A stretch of DNA of 5,802 bases from Promethearchaeota archaeon (GTDB lineage Archaea; Asgardarchaeota; Lokiarchaeia; Sigynarchaeales; MK-D1), in the NCBI GenBank assembly GCA_016839385.1, contig JAEOUK010000537.1, positions 1-5,802 of the forward strand, given 5' to 3'. The translations under genes were made by a program, and so were the position numbers. Shown here piece by piece: positions 1 to 5,802 of this stretch (positions are counted from its first letter, which is position 1; each line of letters opens with the position of its first letter). The notes under the pieces are model-generated. The model was not told where the DNA came from. It searched no databases and saw only the letters and a list, made by a program, of their open reading frames with translations.

Positions 1-866
1 GAGAATGTAATATCGAAGAACAAGCTCATATACGGCCAAAAACTCCGAATTTTCTCTTCTACCGCAGCTCCTTCTTTTTGTTTCACTCGGGTTTGTGCAA
101 TTTCCAAAACTTCACTGTAGAATCGTTCTTTCTCAGGTTGTCCAGAGAAGAAGTTCTGAACTGCGCTTCCAATAGGGTTGAAGACGCTTTCGATGGGACA
201 TGGTATTGCTCTTCGTAAATTATTTATTTCTGCAAGAGATTCGATCGCTCCATTGCTGTATTTAATGGAGGTTCTTAATTTCTCATAATCTGGTTTTTGG
301 TTAAGTTGTTTAGAGAGACCATTCACCATGTGAGTCAATTCATTCCCGTAATATTCATATCCTCTATCATTATGATAATAGGGCATATCAGCGATTATTG
401 TGGGGATTTGAGCGTATTCTGAAAAATATTGATATCCAGCAACAGTATTATCACAAGGAGCTGTGGGAATAGCAATTACGTCAAAATCCATTAAATCCTT
501 TTCAACCATTCCAATCATCCCCTTCTGGCTAGTACATGAATGGTATGGATGTCCAAAGGAATTAGCTACATCATAATACCTTTCACTACCTAATGTGAAC
601 AATGCAGAGAACAAGTAGGGAATAGCCTCGATACAGACAGGTACCGCATCAAAGCATGAAAATAATTCAGCTGGAAATGCGAAATGATGACCTATAATAG
701 GTTTTCCTTGAGCAATCATATCCAATTTTCTTCTTAAATTAGACTCCATACATTGCAAAAAAATCCTCAGTACTTTCATTTCATGTAAGGGTACAGCTCC
801 ATTTATCAATCCGAGAGTGGTTTCGGTTGCTTCATAGAGCATTTCCAAAGGCACTATTGATCTCAT
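1..866 (-). CDS. 2-hydroxyacyl-CoA dehydratase / benzoyl-CoA reductase-type subunit (3' end outside window)
   Basis: The reading frame is open from an ATG at 866 to the left edge (288 codons, no stop), so the C-terminal part is missing. Family members bind a [4Fe-4S] cluster and take part in ATP-driven radical dehydration or reduction of acyl-CoA thioesters in the cytoplasm. The visible part has the family layout: an N-terminal helical stretch, a Rossmann-like segment (GKPIIGHHFAFPAELF, about 54-69), then two likely cluster cysteines, C111 (HSCTSQKG) and C138 (TAPCDN). A 'tyrosine-rich plus helix' segment around 160-200 matches the family, as does a late FWPYMSLFFD stretch (276-285). The third cluster cysteine would lie beyond the edge. 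The ATG overlaps the stop of the upstream gene by 4 bases (ATGA), and a GGAG site precedes it by 5 nt. Gene order (387-aa subunit, then this one) resembles bcrC-bcrB, so a BcrB/HgdA-like role is plausible. The substrate is unknown. Confidence 0.85.
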   Translation of the reverse strand, partial: MRSIVPLEMLYEATETTLGLINGAVPLHEMKVLRIFLQCMESNLRRKLDMIAQGKPIIGHHFAFPAELFSCFDAVPVCIEAIPYLFSALFTLGSERYYDVANSFGHPYHSCTSQKGMIGMVEKDLMDFDVIAIPTAPCDNTVAGYQYFSEYAQIPTIIADMPYYHNDRGYEYYGNELTHMVNGLSKQLNQKPDYEKLRTSIKYSNGAIESLAEINNLRRAIPCPIESVFNPIGSAVQNFFSGQPEKERFYSEVLEIAQTRVKQKEGAAVEEKIRSFWPYMSLFFDITF

Positions 867-2026
867 CGTCTCTCCAACCTCTCTAAAAATGCTTCAACTC
901 TTGTTCTCAGTCGTCCTGTATCCCCCAAAAGATATTCTCGATCCAACGAGAGAACAGGGATTCCCGTATTATCTTCAACTTCATGCTGTACTAACATGTT
1001 TTCTCCACCTGATAAGTCGCAAAATTCTAGACGTTGCACAATCACTCCATCAATGCGATCTTCCTTGATTTTTTGATTTATCAAATCCATCCGCAAAGAA
1101 TGGCCATTCATGATTCGGGGACAAAAACAATCCGCATAAATACGCTGAATTATTGGAAAATATGGATCTTTTCTATCAATTTTTCGATTAGTCCATAATT
1201 TTTCTACTAATCCCCAACGTTCTGAGGTACATAAAACATCAGATACAACTACTGCCCCATGGTGTTCTAAAATTTCAATAAATCCCGGATTATCAATAGA
1301 GGAACCCAATAACATCAATCGAGCACGTATATTTTCTTTAACGGGGATTGAATCTTGTTCGTAATATTGTATTAATTGCTCCAATTGCTTATTAGCATAA
1401 TCCTTTCTCACACTTCCATTTGCTAACATAATTTTTAGAAAATCCACACCTGAGAGCTTTGGATTATCCAGTATACGAAATTGTTTTAGTTTCTGAACGA
1501 GTTCTTGATTTTTACCATAAAGTTCGTTAGTTGCAATTATATTTTCTTCAGTAATTTGAATATTGAATTTTTTTTCCAATTCGTGTTGAAATGCGATAAT
1601 CTCATCCCGAACCCATTTCCATCCTCGTTCGTTAAACACATGAGGTAAAGATAAAAAGAACAGTTGTTTTGGATTCTCTGCGTTAATATTCAACTTATGT
1701 TCAAAAACATCATATACCCTCCTACAATGGTCGCAGGTATTTGCAAATACTAGACCATCTAGAAAATCATACTTACCTTCCATCATCAAATTTAGAGTAG
1801 ATTTCACAAAAGAACAGTTAAATTGGCTGAGAATACTATCTGCGAGATTGTAATTATCGGACTCAGTTCCGCGAATTCGATATGGTAACATTCCACCTGC
1901 ATGAATGATTTCTTCAGGAATGGAGGTACAGTAATAACCAAGAACATGGTTCCTTTGAGTTATCCATTCAGTTAGGTGTGGATTCGATAGATTGGTAGCA
2001 TATGATAAAAATTCAATTCGATTCAT
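863..2026 (-). CDS. 2-hydroxyacyl-CoA dehydratase subunit D family protein (HgdB/BcrC/FldC-like)
   Basis: Complete 387-aa protein, the usual length of the HgdB/BcrC/FldC family (COG1775-type). These proteins form the cluster-bearing half of 2-hydroxyacyl-CoA dehydratases and class I benzoyl-CoA reductases, which take an electron from an ATP-hydrolysing activator and make a ketyl-type radical on an acyl-CoA. Hallmarks visible: GYYCTSIPEEIIHAGGMLPYR (30-50, shown in part here), NCSFVKS with C71, DFLDGLVFANTCDHCRR with C98, DGVIVQRLEFCD with C336, and the C-terminal signature LDREYLLGDTGRLRTRVEAF (361-380). C71, C98 and C336 are the expected three cluster ligands. Additional cysteines sit at 33, 101, 266, 300 and 302. 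It overlaps its upstream SCP2-like neighbour and its downstream partner subunit by 4 bases each, so the three are almost certainly co-translated. The family is clear. Whether it is a dehydratase, an aryl-CoA reductase or a double-cubane-type protein is not. Confidence 0.93.
   Translation of the reverse strand: MNRIEFLSYATNLSNPHLTEWITQRNHVLGYYCTSIPEEIIHAGGMLPYRIRGTESDNYNLADSILSQFNCSFVKSTLNLMMEGKYDFLDGLVFANTCDHCRRVYDVFEHKLNINAENPKQLFFLSLPHVFNERGWKWVRDEIIAFQHELEKKFNIQITEENIIATNELYGKNQELVQKLKQFRILDNPKLSGVDFLKIMLANGSVRKDYANKQLEQLIQYYEQDSIPVKENIRARLMLLGSSIDNPGFIEILEHHGAVVVSDVLCTSERWGLVEKLWTNRKIDRKDPYFPIIQRIYADCFCPRIMNGHSLRMDLINQKIKEDRIDGVIVQRLEFCDLSGGENMLVQHEVEDNTGIPVLSLDREYLLGDTGRLRTRVEAFLERLERR
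872..875 (-). promoter_or_regulatory. Ribosome binding site of the second dehydratase subunit
   Basis: On the minus strand GGAG lies 5 nt before the ATG at 866, inside the last codons of the preceding gene. With the ATGA overlap it supports this start and reinitiation-type coupling. Confidence 0.6.
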
Positions 2027-2514
2027 TTGAATTCTTTCTCCTTTTTGAACATCGGATGCTTTCCGGTCATTAGAGCTCTCATAATATGAATTATAATACG
2101 CAGAGAACCTTTTGGTCTAAGTTTACGAGAGATAACATATTTTAGGAATATTCTCAGAATACCTAGAATTGAATCTGGAGTTCTTATTATATCATTAAGG
2201 ATAGGGACTATTTCATCCGGTTCAACCCAAAACTCAATAGCAGTAGATGGGGTATGTGATTTATGCTCCAAAGGGTATATTCGACCATGAATCACTTTGA
2301 TTATTATACTTTCTTTCATTTTTACAAACCGAATAAGAACCTCTTGGCCTTCAATCTTTGAGAGGCCTTTGGTATTTTCCATACCGAAAACATCAGTGAG
2401 AATTTGAAATAATCGTCCCAAATTGGATGCTTTTGCAATAAATCGAGTGTTTTGAGAATTTTCCATTTTTTTGTGGATGAGAAAGAACCCCCTATAAGGA
2501 ATCTTATTAATCAT
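2023..2514 (-). CDS. SCP2-like sterol/lipid/acyl-CoA-binding domain protein
   Basis: Small protein of 163 aa from the first ATG (2514), or 147 aa from an internal ATG at 2466 (MENSQNTRF). It reads like an SCP2 (sterol carrier protein 2) fold. There is an N-terminal helix, then strands EVLIRFVKMKESIIIKVIHG (58-77), TAIEFWVEP (91-99), and a helix. The typical C-terminal 'GKLKIKGD' stretch is present as RKLRPKGSL (130-138), followed by a terminal helix. SCP2 folds bind lipids or fatty acyl-CoA in a hydrophobic tunnel. No catalytic motif is visible and no signal peptide or membrane segment is evident, so it should be cytosolic. It is the first gene of the dehydratase operon, ending in a 4-base overlap with the next start. 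That position suggests it serves the enzyme as a carrier or accessory. The start is uncertain: a TATA box at 2530-2537 predicts transcription from about 2507, which favours the internal start, while a weaker upstream TATA would permit the longer form. Confidence 0.7.
   Translation of the reverse strand: MINKIPYRGFFLIHKKMENSQNTRFIAKASNLGRLFQILTDVFGMENTKGLSKIEGQEVLIRFVKMKESIIIKVIHGRIYPLEHKSHTPSTAIEFWVEPDEIVPILNDIIRTPDSILGILRIFLKYVISRKLRPKGSLRIIIHIMRALMTGKHPMFKKEKEFK
2038..2044 (-). promoter_or_regulatory. Ribosome binding site of the HgdB/BcrC-like subunit
   Basis: AAAGGAG on the minus strand, 11 nt before the ATG at 2026 and within the last codons of the SCP2-like gene. The spacing is slightly long. 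The start codon also sits between two 7-base inverted half-sites (AATTCAA 2010-2016 and TTGAATT 2027-2033), which could form a weak hairpin over it. Confidence 0.5.
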
Positions 2515-2609
2515 TGTTCTATGCTGATATTTTTATAGCTTAAGGAATGAAATTGATACCAATATTCTCTAAATATTTATCTTAATTCCAATTATGATCA
2601 ACATAGGAA
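2515..2609. promoter_or_regulatory. Divergent promoter region between the dehydratase operon and the MFS gene
   Basis: These 95 bp separate oppositely oriented genes and hold two archaeal TATA-like elements. TATAAAAA on the minus strand (2530-2537) would drive the SCP2-like/dehydratase operon, with a start expected near 2507. AAATATTTAT (2571-2580) lies about 34 bp before the MFS ATG and would give a leader of under 10 nt; read on the other strand (ATAAATATTT) it could also serve the operon. No clear BRE and no long operator palindrome is visible. In such AT-rich DNA the individual boxes are only suggestive. Confidence 0.45.
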
Positions 2610-3917
2610 ATGGTAAAGCAAGATTCAGAAACCTATGATGCAAAAGGATTCGCAAGCGATTTTCAGAATATCGTACGCATCGCTCGTTGGAATTACGTCG
2701 GAATCGCATTCATAGATTTCCTTCTCCCATATTTCTCAGATGCGATTTTATCTGCAACACCTACAGAAGTAGGGATATTACTTTCATCAACGTTGTTGGG
2801 AGTTATAATTTCATCGTTTGTCACAGGTTTGGTCATCAAGAAGGTCGGTTCAAAACGCCTAATGGTGTTAGCAAGCATTGGTCGAGGATGTGCCTATTTG
2901 GGCATGTATTTTGCATTTGTTTTTGGTTCCGTTTATGCATTAATGGTTGCTGCATTTGTTAAAGGCGGATTTGTTGGAATATTTGAAGTATCCTTTGAAA
3001 ACCTAGCATCGGAAAAATCCCATAAAACAAACCGATCGTTCGCTTTTGGAAAAATTGTGTCATCCAAAGGTATTGTACTATTCACTGGAGGTATAATTGG
3101 TTTTACAGTTTATGGATTATTGAATTATTTCAATCAAATGCTGTTTTTACAAATATCCCCAATGGTGTTTTTTTCAGTTGCTATGGTGTGGACAGGATTA
3201 CGATTAAGGAAAAAATTCTTAGATATTGATAAAATTCCTCAAAATGATGAAGAACAATCAAACGATCCAAGCGCAATTGTTCTGAATACAAACAACTCGT
3301 TATTAAGTGAAAAACAAGACTCTAATTTCGGTCCTGTATTTTTGATCGGTGTCATTTTGATCTTCATCAGCTTATTCCTAACAAGTGTAAATGACTTCAT
3401 CACGCATCCGTTTATCCAATTATACTTGTTAGATGTTTTATCAGCAGATTTTTGGATGATATTAATTGCGTATACCCCCGGGGCAATAATTTCGTACATT
3501 CTTGCTCCGCAATTTGGGAAGATTGCAGATAGAATTAATCCATATTGGGGAATTGCTATAGTAAGTATTGGAGGAGCTTTACTTACATTTTGGTTGATCA
3601 ATGTCACACATATTTGGATGTTTGGAGTTATTTTCCTATTAGATAGAGGATTTGCATTGACGGGTGCTTTATTAGTTAAGAGTTTTGTAAGTCGGATTTC
3701 GATAAGCAAGCGTGGGCGAAATATAGGATTTTCCTGGAGTATATCTCAAATTGGAGGAATTATAGGTCCCGTTGCTGGAGGTCTGTTATGGGACGGCTTT
3801 AACAATCCACAAATGCCTTTCATTGTTTCAATTTTTGTCGAATTAGGCTTGATCGCGTTCTATATTGCTGGTATCTATATGACTCGAAATAGAATTGAAG
3901 AATCTTTAGAAAAATGA
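2610..3917 (+). CDS. Major facilitator superfamily transporter (12 TM)
   Basis: 435-aa integral membrane protein with about twelve hydrophobic segments (roughly 28-47, 53-77, 84-104, 106-127, 153-172, 176-197, 242-262, 278-299, 312-331, 334-356, 374-395, 402-424). The halves are joined by a hydrophilic loop at about 200-240 rich in Asn, Asp, Glu and Ser, as expected for the MFS central cytoplasmic loop. A degenerate MFS motif A follows TM2 (GLVIKKVGSKR, 73-83) and its second-half counterpart is APQFGKIADR (299-308). SEKSHKTNRSFAFGK (134-148) matches the loop before TM5 common in archaeal and bacterial drug/sugar-type MFS proteins. The start ATG has AGGA immediately before it, too close for a normal ribosome site, so a short or leaderless transcript is likely. 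It is a single-gene unit divergent from the dehydratase operon. Substrate and direction of transport cannot be read; export of an organic acid or drug-like compound is only one possibility. Confidence 0.9.
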   Translation: MVKQDSETYDAKGFASDFQNIVRIARWNYVGIAFIDFLLPYFSDAILSATPTEVGILLSSTLLGVIISSFVTGLVIKKVGSKRLMVLASIGRGCAYLGMYFAFVFGSVYALMVAAFVKGGFVGIFEVSFENLASEKSHKTNRSFAFGKIVSSKGIVLFTGGIIGFTVYGLLNYFNQMLFLQISPMVFFSVAMVWTGLRLRKKFLDIDKIPQNDEEQSNDPSAIVLNTNNSLLSEKQDSNFGPVFLIGVILIFISLFLTSVNDFITHPFIQLYLLDVLSADFWMILIAYTPGAIISYILAPQFGKIADRINPYWGIAIVSIGGALLTFWLINVTHIWMFGVIFLLDRGFALTGALLVKSFVSRISISKRGRNIGFSWSISQIGGIIGPVAGGLLWDGFNNPQMPFIVSIFVELGLIAFYIAGIYMTRNRIEESLEK

Positions 3918-3931
3918 ACTATTGAAATAGT
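3918..3931. repeat. Short hairpin just after the MFS stop codon
   Basis: ACTATT-GA-AATAGT is a perfect inverted repeat beginning at the base after the TGA of the MFS gene. It is AT-rich, has a tiny loop and no strong T-run follows, so it is a weak terminator or 3'-end element at best. Confidence 0.3.
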
Positions 3932-3972
3932 ATAACCTTGATTTAATGGATTTTACAAGTGTAGTCAATCAT

Positions 3973-3977
3973 AAAAA
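3973..3977 (-). terminator. T5 run after the DUF3795 gene
   Basis: On the minus strand a TTTTT run lies about 9 nt beyond the stop at 3987-3989, in the convergent gap (3918-3986). Archaeal RNA polymerase often terminates at such T-runs without a hairpin. Short T-runs are frequent in this AT-rich DNA, so support is modest. Confidence 0.35.
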
Positions 3978-3986
3978 CTGGAATTG

Positions 3987-4376
3987 TTAAGGACAAAATT
4001 GCACTTTTTTTTGAGATTTAATCCATTCTTCTATCCCAATTTTCTTCATCTCTTTCATATTTTCAATTGTTCGAGCGTGATGAGGAGCTTCTTTACCGAA
4101 TTCCTCTAGTTTTTCACACACGAAATCTTCGCATTCAAAACAATATGAAATACCTTTCGCAGTCGCACAGTTTCTAAAGTAACAATCAGGCGTCCAACAT
4201 TCATCATTGGGACCGTGACATTTTTCACAACTGATATAAGTTATTTTTGGGTCAATATTTTCTTGAAACCACTTCACTAACTCCTCATGTAGTTTATCAT
4301 CCCCATGAGAAGCTCTATACATGTCGCATACTGCACAATTAAGACCACAAAAACTGAGTTCCCATTTATTTTCCAT
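3987..4376 (-). CDS. DUF3795 Cys-rich, probable metal-binding protein
   Basis: 129 aa from the ATG at 4376, with twelve cysteines: 10, 14, 17, 50, 53, 60, 65, 70, 79, 82, 87 and 128. The N-terminal CGLNCAVCDMY (10-20) and the later YCFECEDFVCEKL (78-90) are the two hallmarks of DUF3795 proteins, which occur in many anaerobic archaea and bacteria. The function is unknown; the cysteine pattern implies Zn or Fe-S binding. No membrane segment is seen, so it should be cytosolic. The frame extends upstream to a GTG at 4397 (seven more residues), but I prefer the ATG because a TATA box centred at about 4402 lies 26 bp upstream, the position expected if transcription begins at the ATG itself, and because the CGLNC motif usually sits near the N-terminus. 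It follows the methyltransferase on the same strand after 50 bp but seems to have its own promoter. Confidence 0.85.
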   Translation of the reverse strand: MENKWELSFCGLNCAVCDMYRASHGDDKLHEELVKWFQENIDPKITYISCEKCHGPNDECWTPDCYFRNCATAKGISYCFECEDFVCEKLEEFGKEAPHHARTIENMKEMKKIGIEEWIKSQKKVQFCP

Positions 4377-4397
4377 ACCATATTGTGTTTTTTTCAC

Positions 4398-4407
4398 AAT
4401 ATAAAAA
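4398..4407 (-). promoter_or_regulatory. TATA box for a leaderless DUF3795 transcript
   Basis: Minus strand TTTTTATATT preceded by purine-containing CGAG, which could act as a BRE. Its centre is about 26 bp from the ATG at 4376, the canonical archaeal TATA-to-start-site distance, so transcription would begin at or next to the A of the ATG. It overlaps the alternative GTG start region, arguing against that start. Confidence 0.55.
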
Positions 4408-4415
4408 CTCGGTTC

Positions 4416-4420
4416 AAAAA
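4416..4420 (-). terminator. T5 run after the methyltransferase gene
   Basis: A TTTTT run on the minus strand begins about 7 nt past the TAG stop (4427-4429), with a second T5 run at 4403-4407 inside the next TATA box. It could end the hydrolase-methyltransferase transcript in the archaeal manner. No hairpin is visible. Confidence 0.3.
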
Positions 4421-4426
4421 TTTAGT

Positions 4427-5062
4427 CTAGTTTTGTTGTTGTTTGGCAATTACAAAGAGAAATGGAAATCCTTCTGTGTGTTTGATTTCTTTTATTAACT
4501 CGAATCCAGATTGTTCTATTAGTTCTTTAAGTTCTTCAAATGTAAAACGATGTAGGGTAGCCATTAATCCGAGTTTTGAACCTATATGCATTAAAAAAGA
4601 AAGCAGTCCATATCTAAACTTCATTTTTTCTCCATGGCAGTAGGAAAGTATTAACAATTGAGTATTAGCAGTTAAATTCCTTTTTAGTTGAAAAAGAACA
4701 TCTTGAGGTTGATCTAGAACATGTAATAGATTAACAATGAGTATTTTATCAAAAATTCCTAAACTAGGTGGGTTATTAGCATCGCCCTTAATGAAAGAAG
4801 CATTCTTGTATCCCAAATTTTCAAGTTTCGTTTTACACACATCAATCATTTTTTGAGATAGATCATAACCTACAAATTTATCTACATTTGGAATAATTTC
4901 AAATGAAAGAAGCCCAGATCCACAACCGATTTCCAATATTGTGTCATTTAATGACACCTGTGGCAACAGTACTTCAAATATTTCTTGATACCACTTTCCA
5001 AATCGTCTATCATACTTTCTTGCCATTTTGTCCCATAAAACTGAAGTAATTTTGAATTTCAC
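4427..5062 (-). CDS. Class I SAM-dependent methyltransferase
   Basis: 211-aa soluble protein with the Rossmann-type methyltransferase core. Motif I is LEIGCGSG (43-50) for SAM binding, the acidic residue that contacts the ribose is D67 in VGYDLS, and KGDANNPP (92-99) gives the adenine-contacting motif. NLLHVL (111-116) is the usual 'post-motif' strand/helix, and HRFTFEELKELIEQSGFELI (171-190) is the C-terminal helix typical of UbiE/Methyltransf_11/25-like enzymes. The acceptor substrate cannot be deduced. The start is a GTG, six bases after the stop of the upstream hydrolase. The next in-frame ATG (codon 13) would remove part of the conserved WDKMARKYD N-terminal segment, so GTG is preferred. 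Coupling with the hydrolase suggests both act on one ester- or lipid-type metabolite, but this is inference. The ribosome binding site is weak (AAGAG directly before GTG), so translation may depend on the upstream gene. Confidence 0.9.
   Translation of the reverse strand: MKFKITSVLWDKMARKYDRRFGKWYQEIFEVLLPQVSLNDTILEIGCGSGLLSFEIIPNVDKFVGYDLSQKMIDVCKTKLENLGYKNASFIKGDANNPPSLGIFDKILIVNLLHVLDQPQDVLFQLKRNLTANTQLLILSYCHGEKMKFRYGLLSFLMHIGSKLGLMATLHRFTFEELKELIEQSGFELIKEIKHTEGFPFLFVIAKQQQN
4941..4957. repeat. 17-bp perfect palindrome inside the methyltransferase gene
   Basis: GTGTCATT-T-AATGACAC: two perfect 8-base arms around one base, within codons for VSLNDT (36-41). It has the shape of a dimeric regulator site, but it is intragenic and a match of this size could occur by chance in several kilobases. 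Confidence 0.35.
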
Positions 5063-5068
5063 CTCTTA

Positions 5069-5802
5069 TCATATGTATTTTTCCAAAAACGGATGGATTT
5101 TTTCCGCAACTAATTGTGGTTGCTCTTGAAATATTAGATGAGCTTGATTTTCTAATATTAAGAATTCTTTATCTTTACTCTGTATACGTTCGTATAACGA
5201 CCTCATGTATTCAATTTTGAATAATAAATCATTCTCTCCATTTACAAATAAAATCGGGATTGATACACCTTCTAATGAATCAATTGGGGCTTCACTCATC
5301 TGTGCTTTAAGAGCAGTTAAAGTATATTTTTCCACAAGTAACGGATCCTTTGTAAATAAATCATATAGTTTAAATCCACGTGAATTGTTTGCTAATTTTT
5401 CTTTGGGGAGATAGTTTAAGACACTAATTCTTATTTTTGGGAACATTCTTTCTAATAGTGGTACAAATGGAAGTAATATCTTGAAGATACCTTTTACACT
5501 AATTATGTGTTTATACGCATTTTCACTGAAAATTGCCGCGTTATGGCATATCGCAACTTTAATGGGAAGTTTCGCAATTGCTGCATAAAGGGTAGTTATT
5601 CCCCCTAAACTGGAACCTATCATAGTAATCGGTTCTGTATATTCTTTCTGTATAAATTTAACCAATTCATTTAGTGTAGAAACTGCTGAATTCATTGTGA
5701 AATCTCCTCGTTGACCTTCAGTCAACCCATGTCCAGGCATATCAGGAGATATAACTCGATAATTCCTCTTACACATTTCAAAACAAAATTCTGAATAGAA
5801 TC
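5069..5802 (-). CDS. Alpha/beta hydrolase, monoacylglycerol lipase/lysophospholipase-like (5' end outside window)
   Basis: The frame is open through the right edge. An ATG at 5776 exists, but eight further in-frame residues (FYSEFCFE) continue the family pattern '(Y)xEF...xxRxYRVISPDMPGHG', so the true start lies beyond 5802 and the oxyanion-hole HG motif is missing from view. Numbered from that internal Met, the features are: PDMPGHGLTEGQRGDF (11-26), typical of monoacylglycerol lipases; the nucleophile elbow GSSLG (54-58) with catalytic Ser56; an acid Asp183 in VNGENDLL; and His213 in NQAHLI. Between them a helical cap of about 85-165 is present. The family hydrolyses carboxyl esters such as monoacylglycerols or lysophospholipids in the cytosol or at the membrane face; the substrate here is unassigned. 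It is followed six bases later by a methyltransferase on the same strand, clearly one operon. Confidence 0.88.
   Translation of the reverse strand, partial: FYSEFCFEMCKRNYRVISPDMPGHGLTEGQRGDFTMNSAVSTLNELVKFIQKEYTEPITMIGSSLGGITTLYAAIAKLPIKVAICHNAAIFSENAYKHIISVKGIFKILLPFVPLLERMFPKIRISVLNYLPKEKLANNSRGFKLYDLFTKDPLLVEKYTLTALKAQMSEAPIDSLEGVSIPILFVNGENDLLFKIEYMRSLYERIQSKDKEFLILENQAHLIFQEQPQLVAEKIHPFLEKYI

Noticed and set aside
2010..2033. Inverted repeat AATTCAA/TTGAATT around the start of the HgdB/BcrC-like gene as an operator
   Set aside because: AT-rich 7-base arms with a 10-base spacer inside an operon; such pairs are common by chance here, and it is more likely just codon sequence.
2687..2962. 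Plus-strand open frame of 91 codons in another frame within the MFS gene
   Set aside because: Cys/Phe/Arg-rich composition, no motif, fully inside the MFS coding region: a frame shadow. The opposite-strand frame at 2693-2878 is dismissed likewise.
3239..3709. Long minus-strand open frame (156 codons) opposite the MFS gene
   Set aside because: It lies wholly antisense to a convincing membrane-protein gene, has low-complexity composition typical of the complement of hydrophobic codons, and shows no recognisable motif or ribosome binding site.
4443..4643. Plus-strand frame opposite the methyltransferase C-terminus, and a similar one at 5205-5414 opposite the hydrolase
   Set aside because: Both are short, Ser/Asn-rich complements of well-supported genes with no independent signal.
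5069..5776. Reading the hydrolase as complete from the ATG at 5776
   Set aside because: The frame stays open to 5802 and the extra residues continue the family pattern, while the expected N-terminal strand and HG oxyanion motif would be missing from a 235-aa form.

Overview
The window is AT-rich and gene-dense, with no RNA genes, CRISPR arrays, insertion sequences or long repeats. It looks archaeal. Candidate TATA boxes precede the first genes of transcription units; one lies about 26 bp upstream of an ATG, the spacing expected of a leaderless archaeal transcript. Genes inside an operon carry GGAG-type ribosome binding sites instead. The protein content (2-hydroxyacyl-CoA dehydratase-type subunits, an SCP2-like protein, a Cys-rich DUF3795 protein, a divergent MFS carrier) would suit an anaerobic archaeon. 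An Asgard or related lineage is possible but is only an inference from resemblance.

Left part (1-2514, minus strand): a tightly packed three-gene operon, transcribed right to left. It runs from a small SCP2-like lipid/acyl-CoA-binding protein, through a complete HgdB/BcrC/FldC-type subunit (387 aa), to a second 2-hydroxyacyl-CoA dehydratase/benzoyl-CoA reductase-type subunit that leaves the window at position 1. Both junctions are 4-base ATGA overlaps, so the three proteins are probably made together. The ATPase activator or electron-donating subunit that such enzymes need is not in the window. It may lie beyond position 1 or elsewhere in the genome.

Middle (2515-3986): a short divergent promoter region, then a plus-strand gene for a 12-helix major facilitator superfamily carrier, then a short convergent intergenic gap.

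Right part (3987-5802, minus strand): an alpha/beta hydrolase of the monoacylglycerol lipase/lysophospholipase type, whose N-terminus lies beyond the right edge. A class I SAM-dependent methyltransferase follows six bases downstream and starts with GTG. A separately promoted DUF3795 Cys-rich protein comes after it. The hydrolase and methyltransferase form an operon; their substrates cannot be read from the sequence.

The most noteworthy feature is the translationally coupled SCP2-like plus two-subunit dehydratase/reductase module. It suggests a radical acyl-CoA enzyme with a dedicated small lipid/acyl-CoA-binding partner. The exact reaction is unknown.
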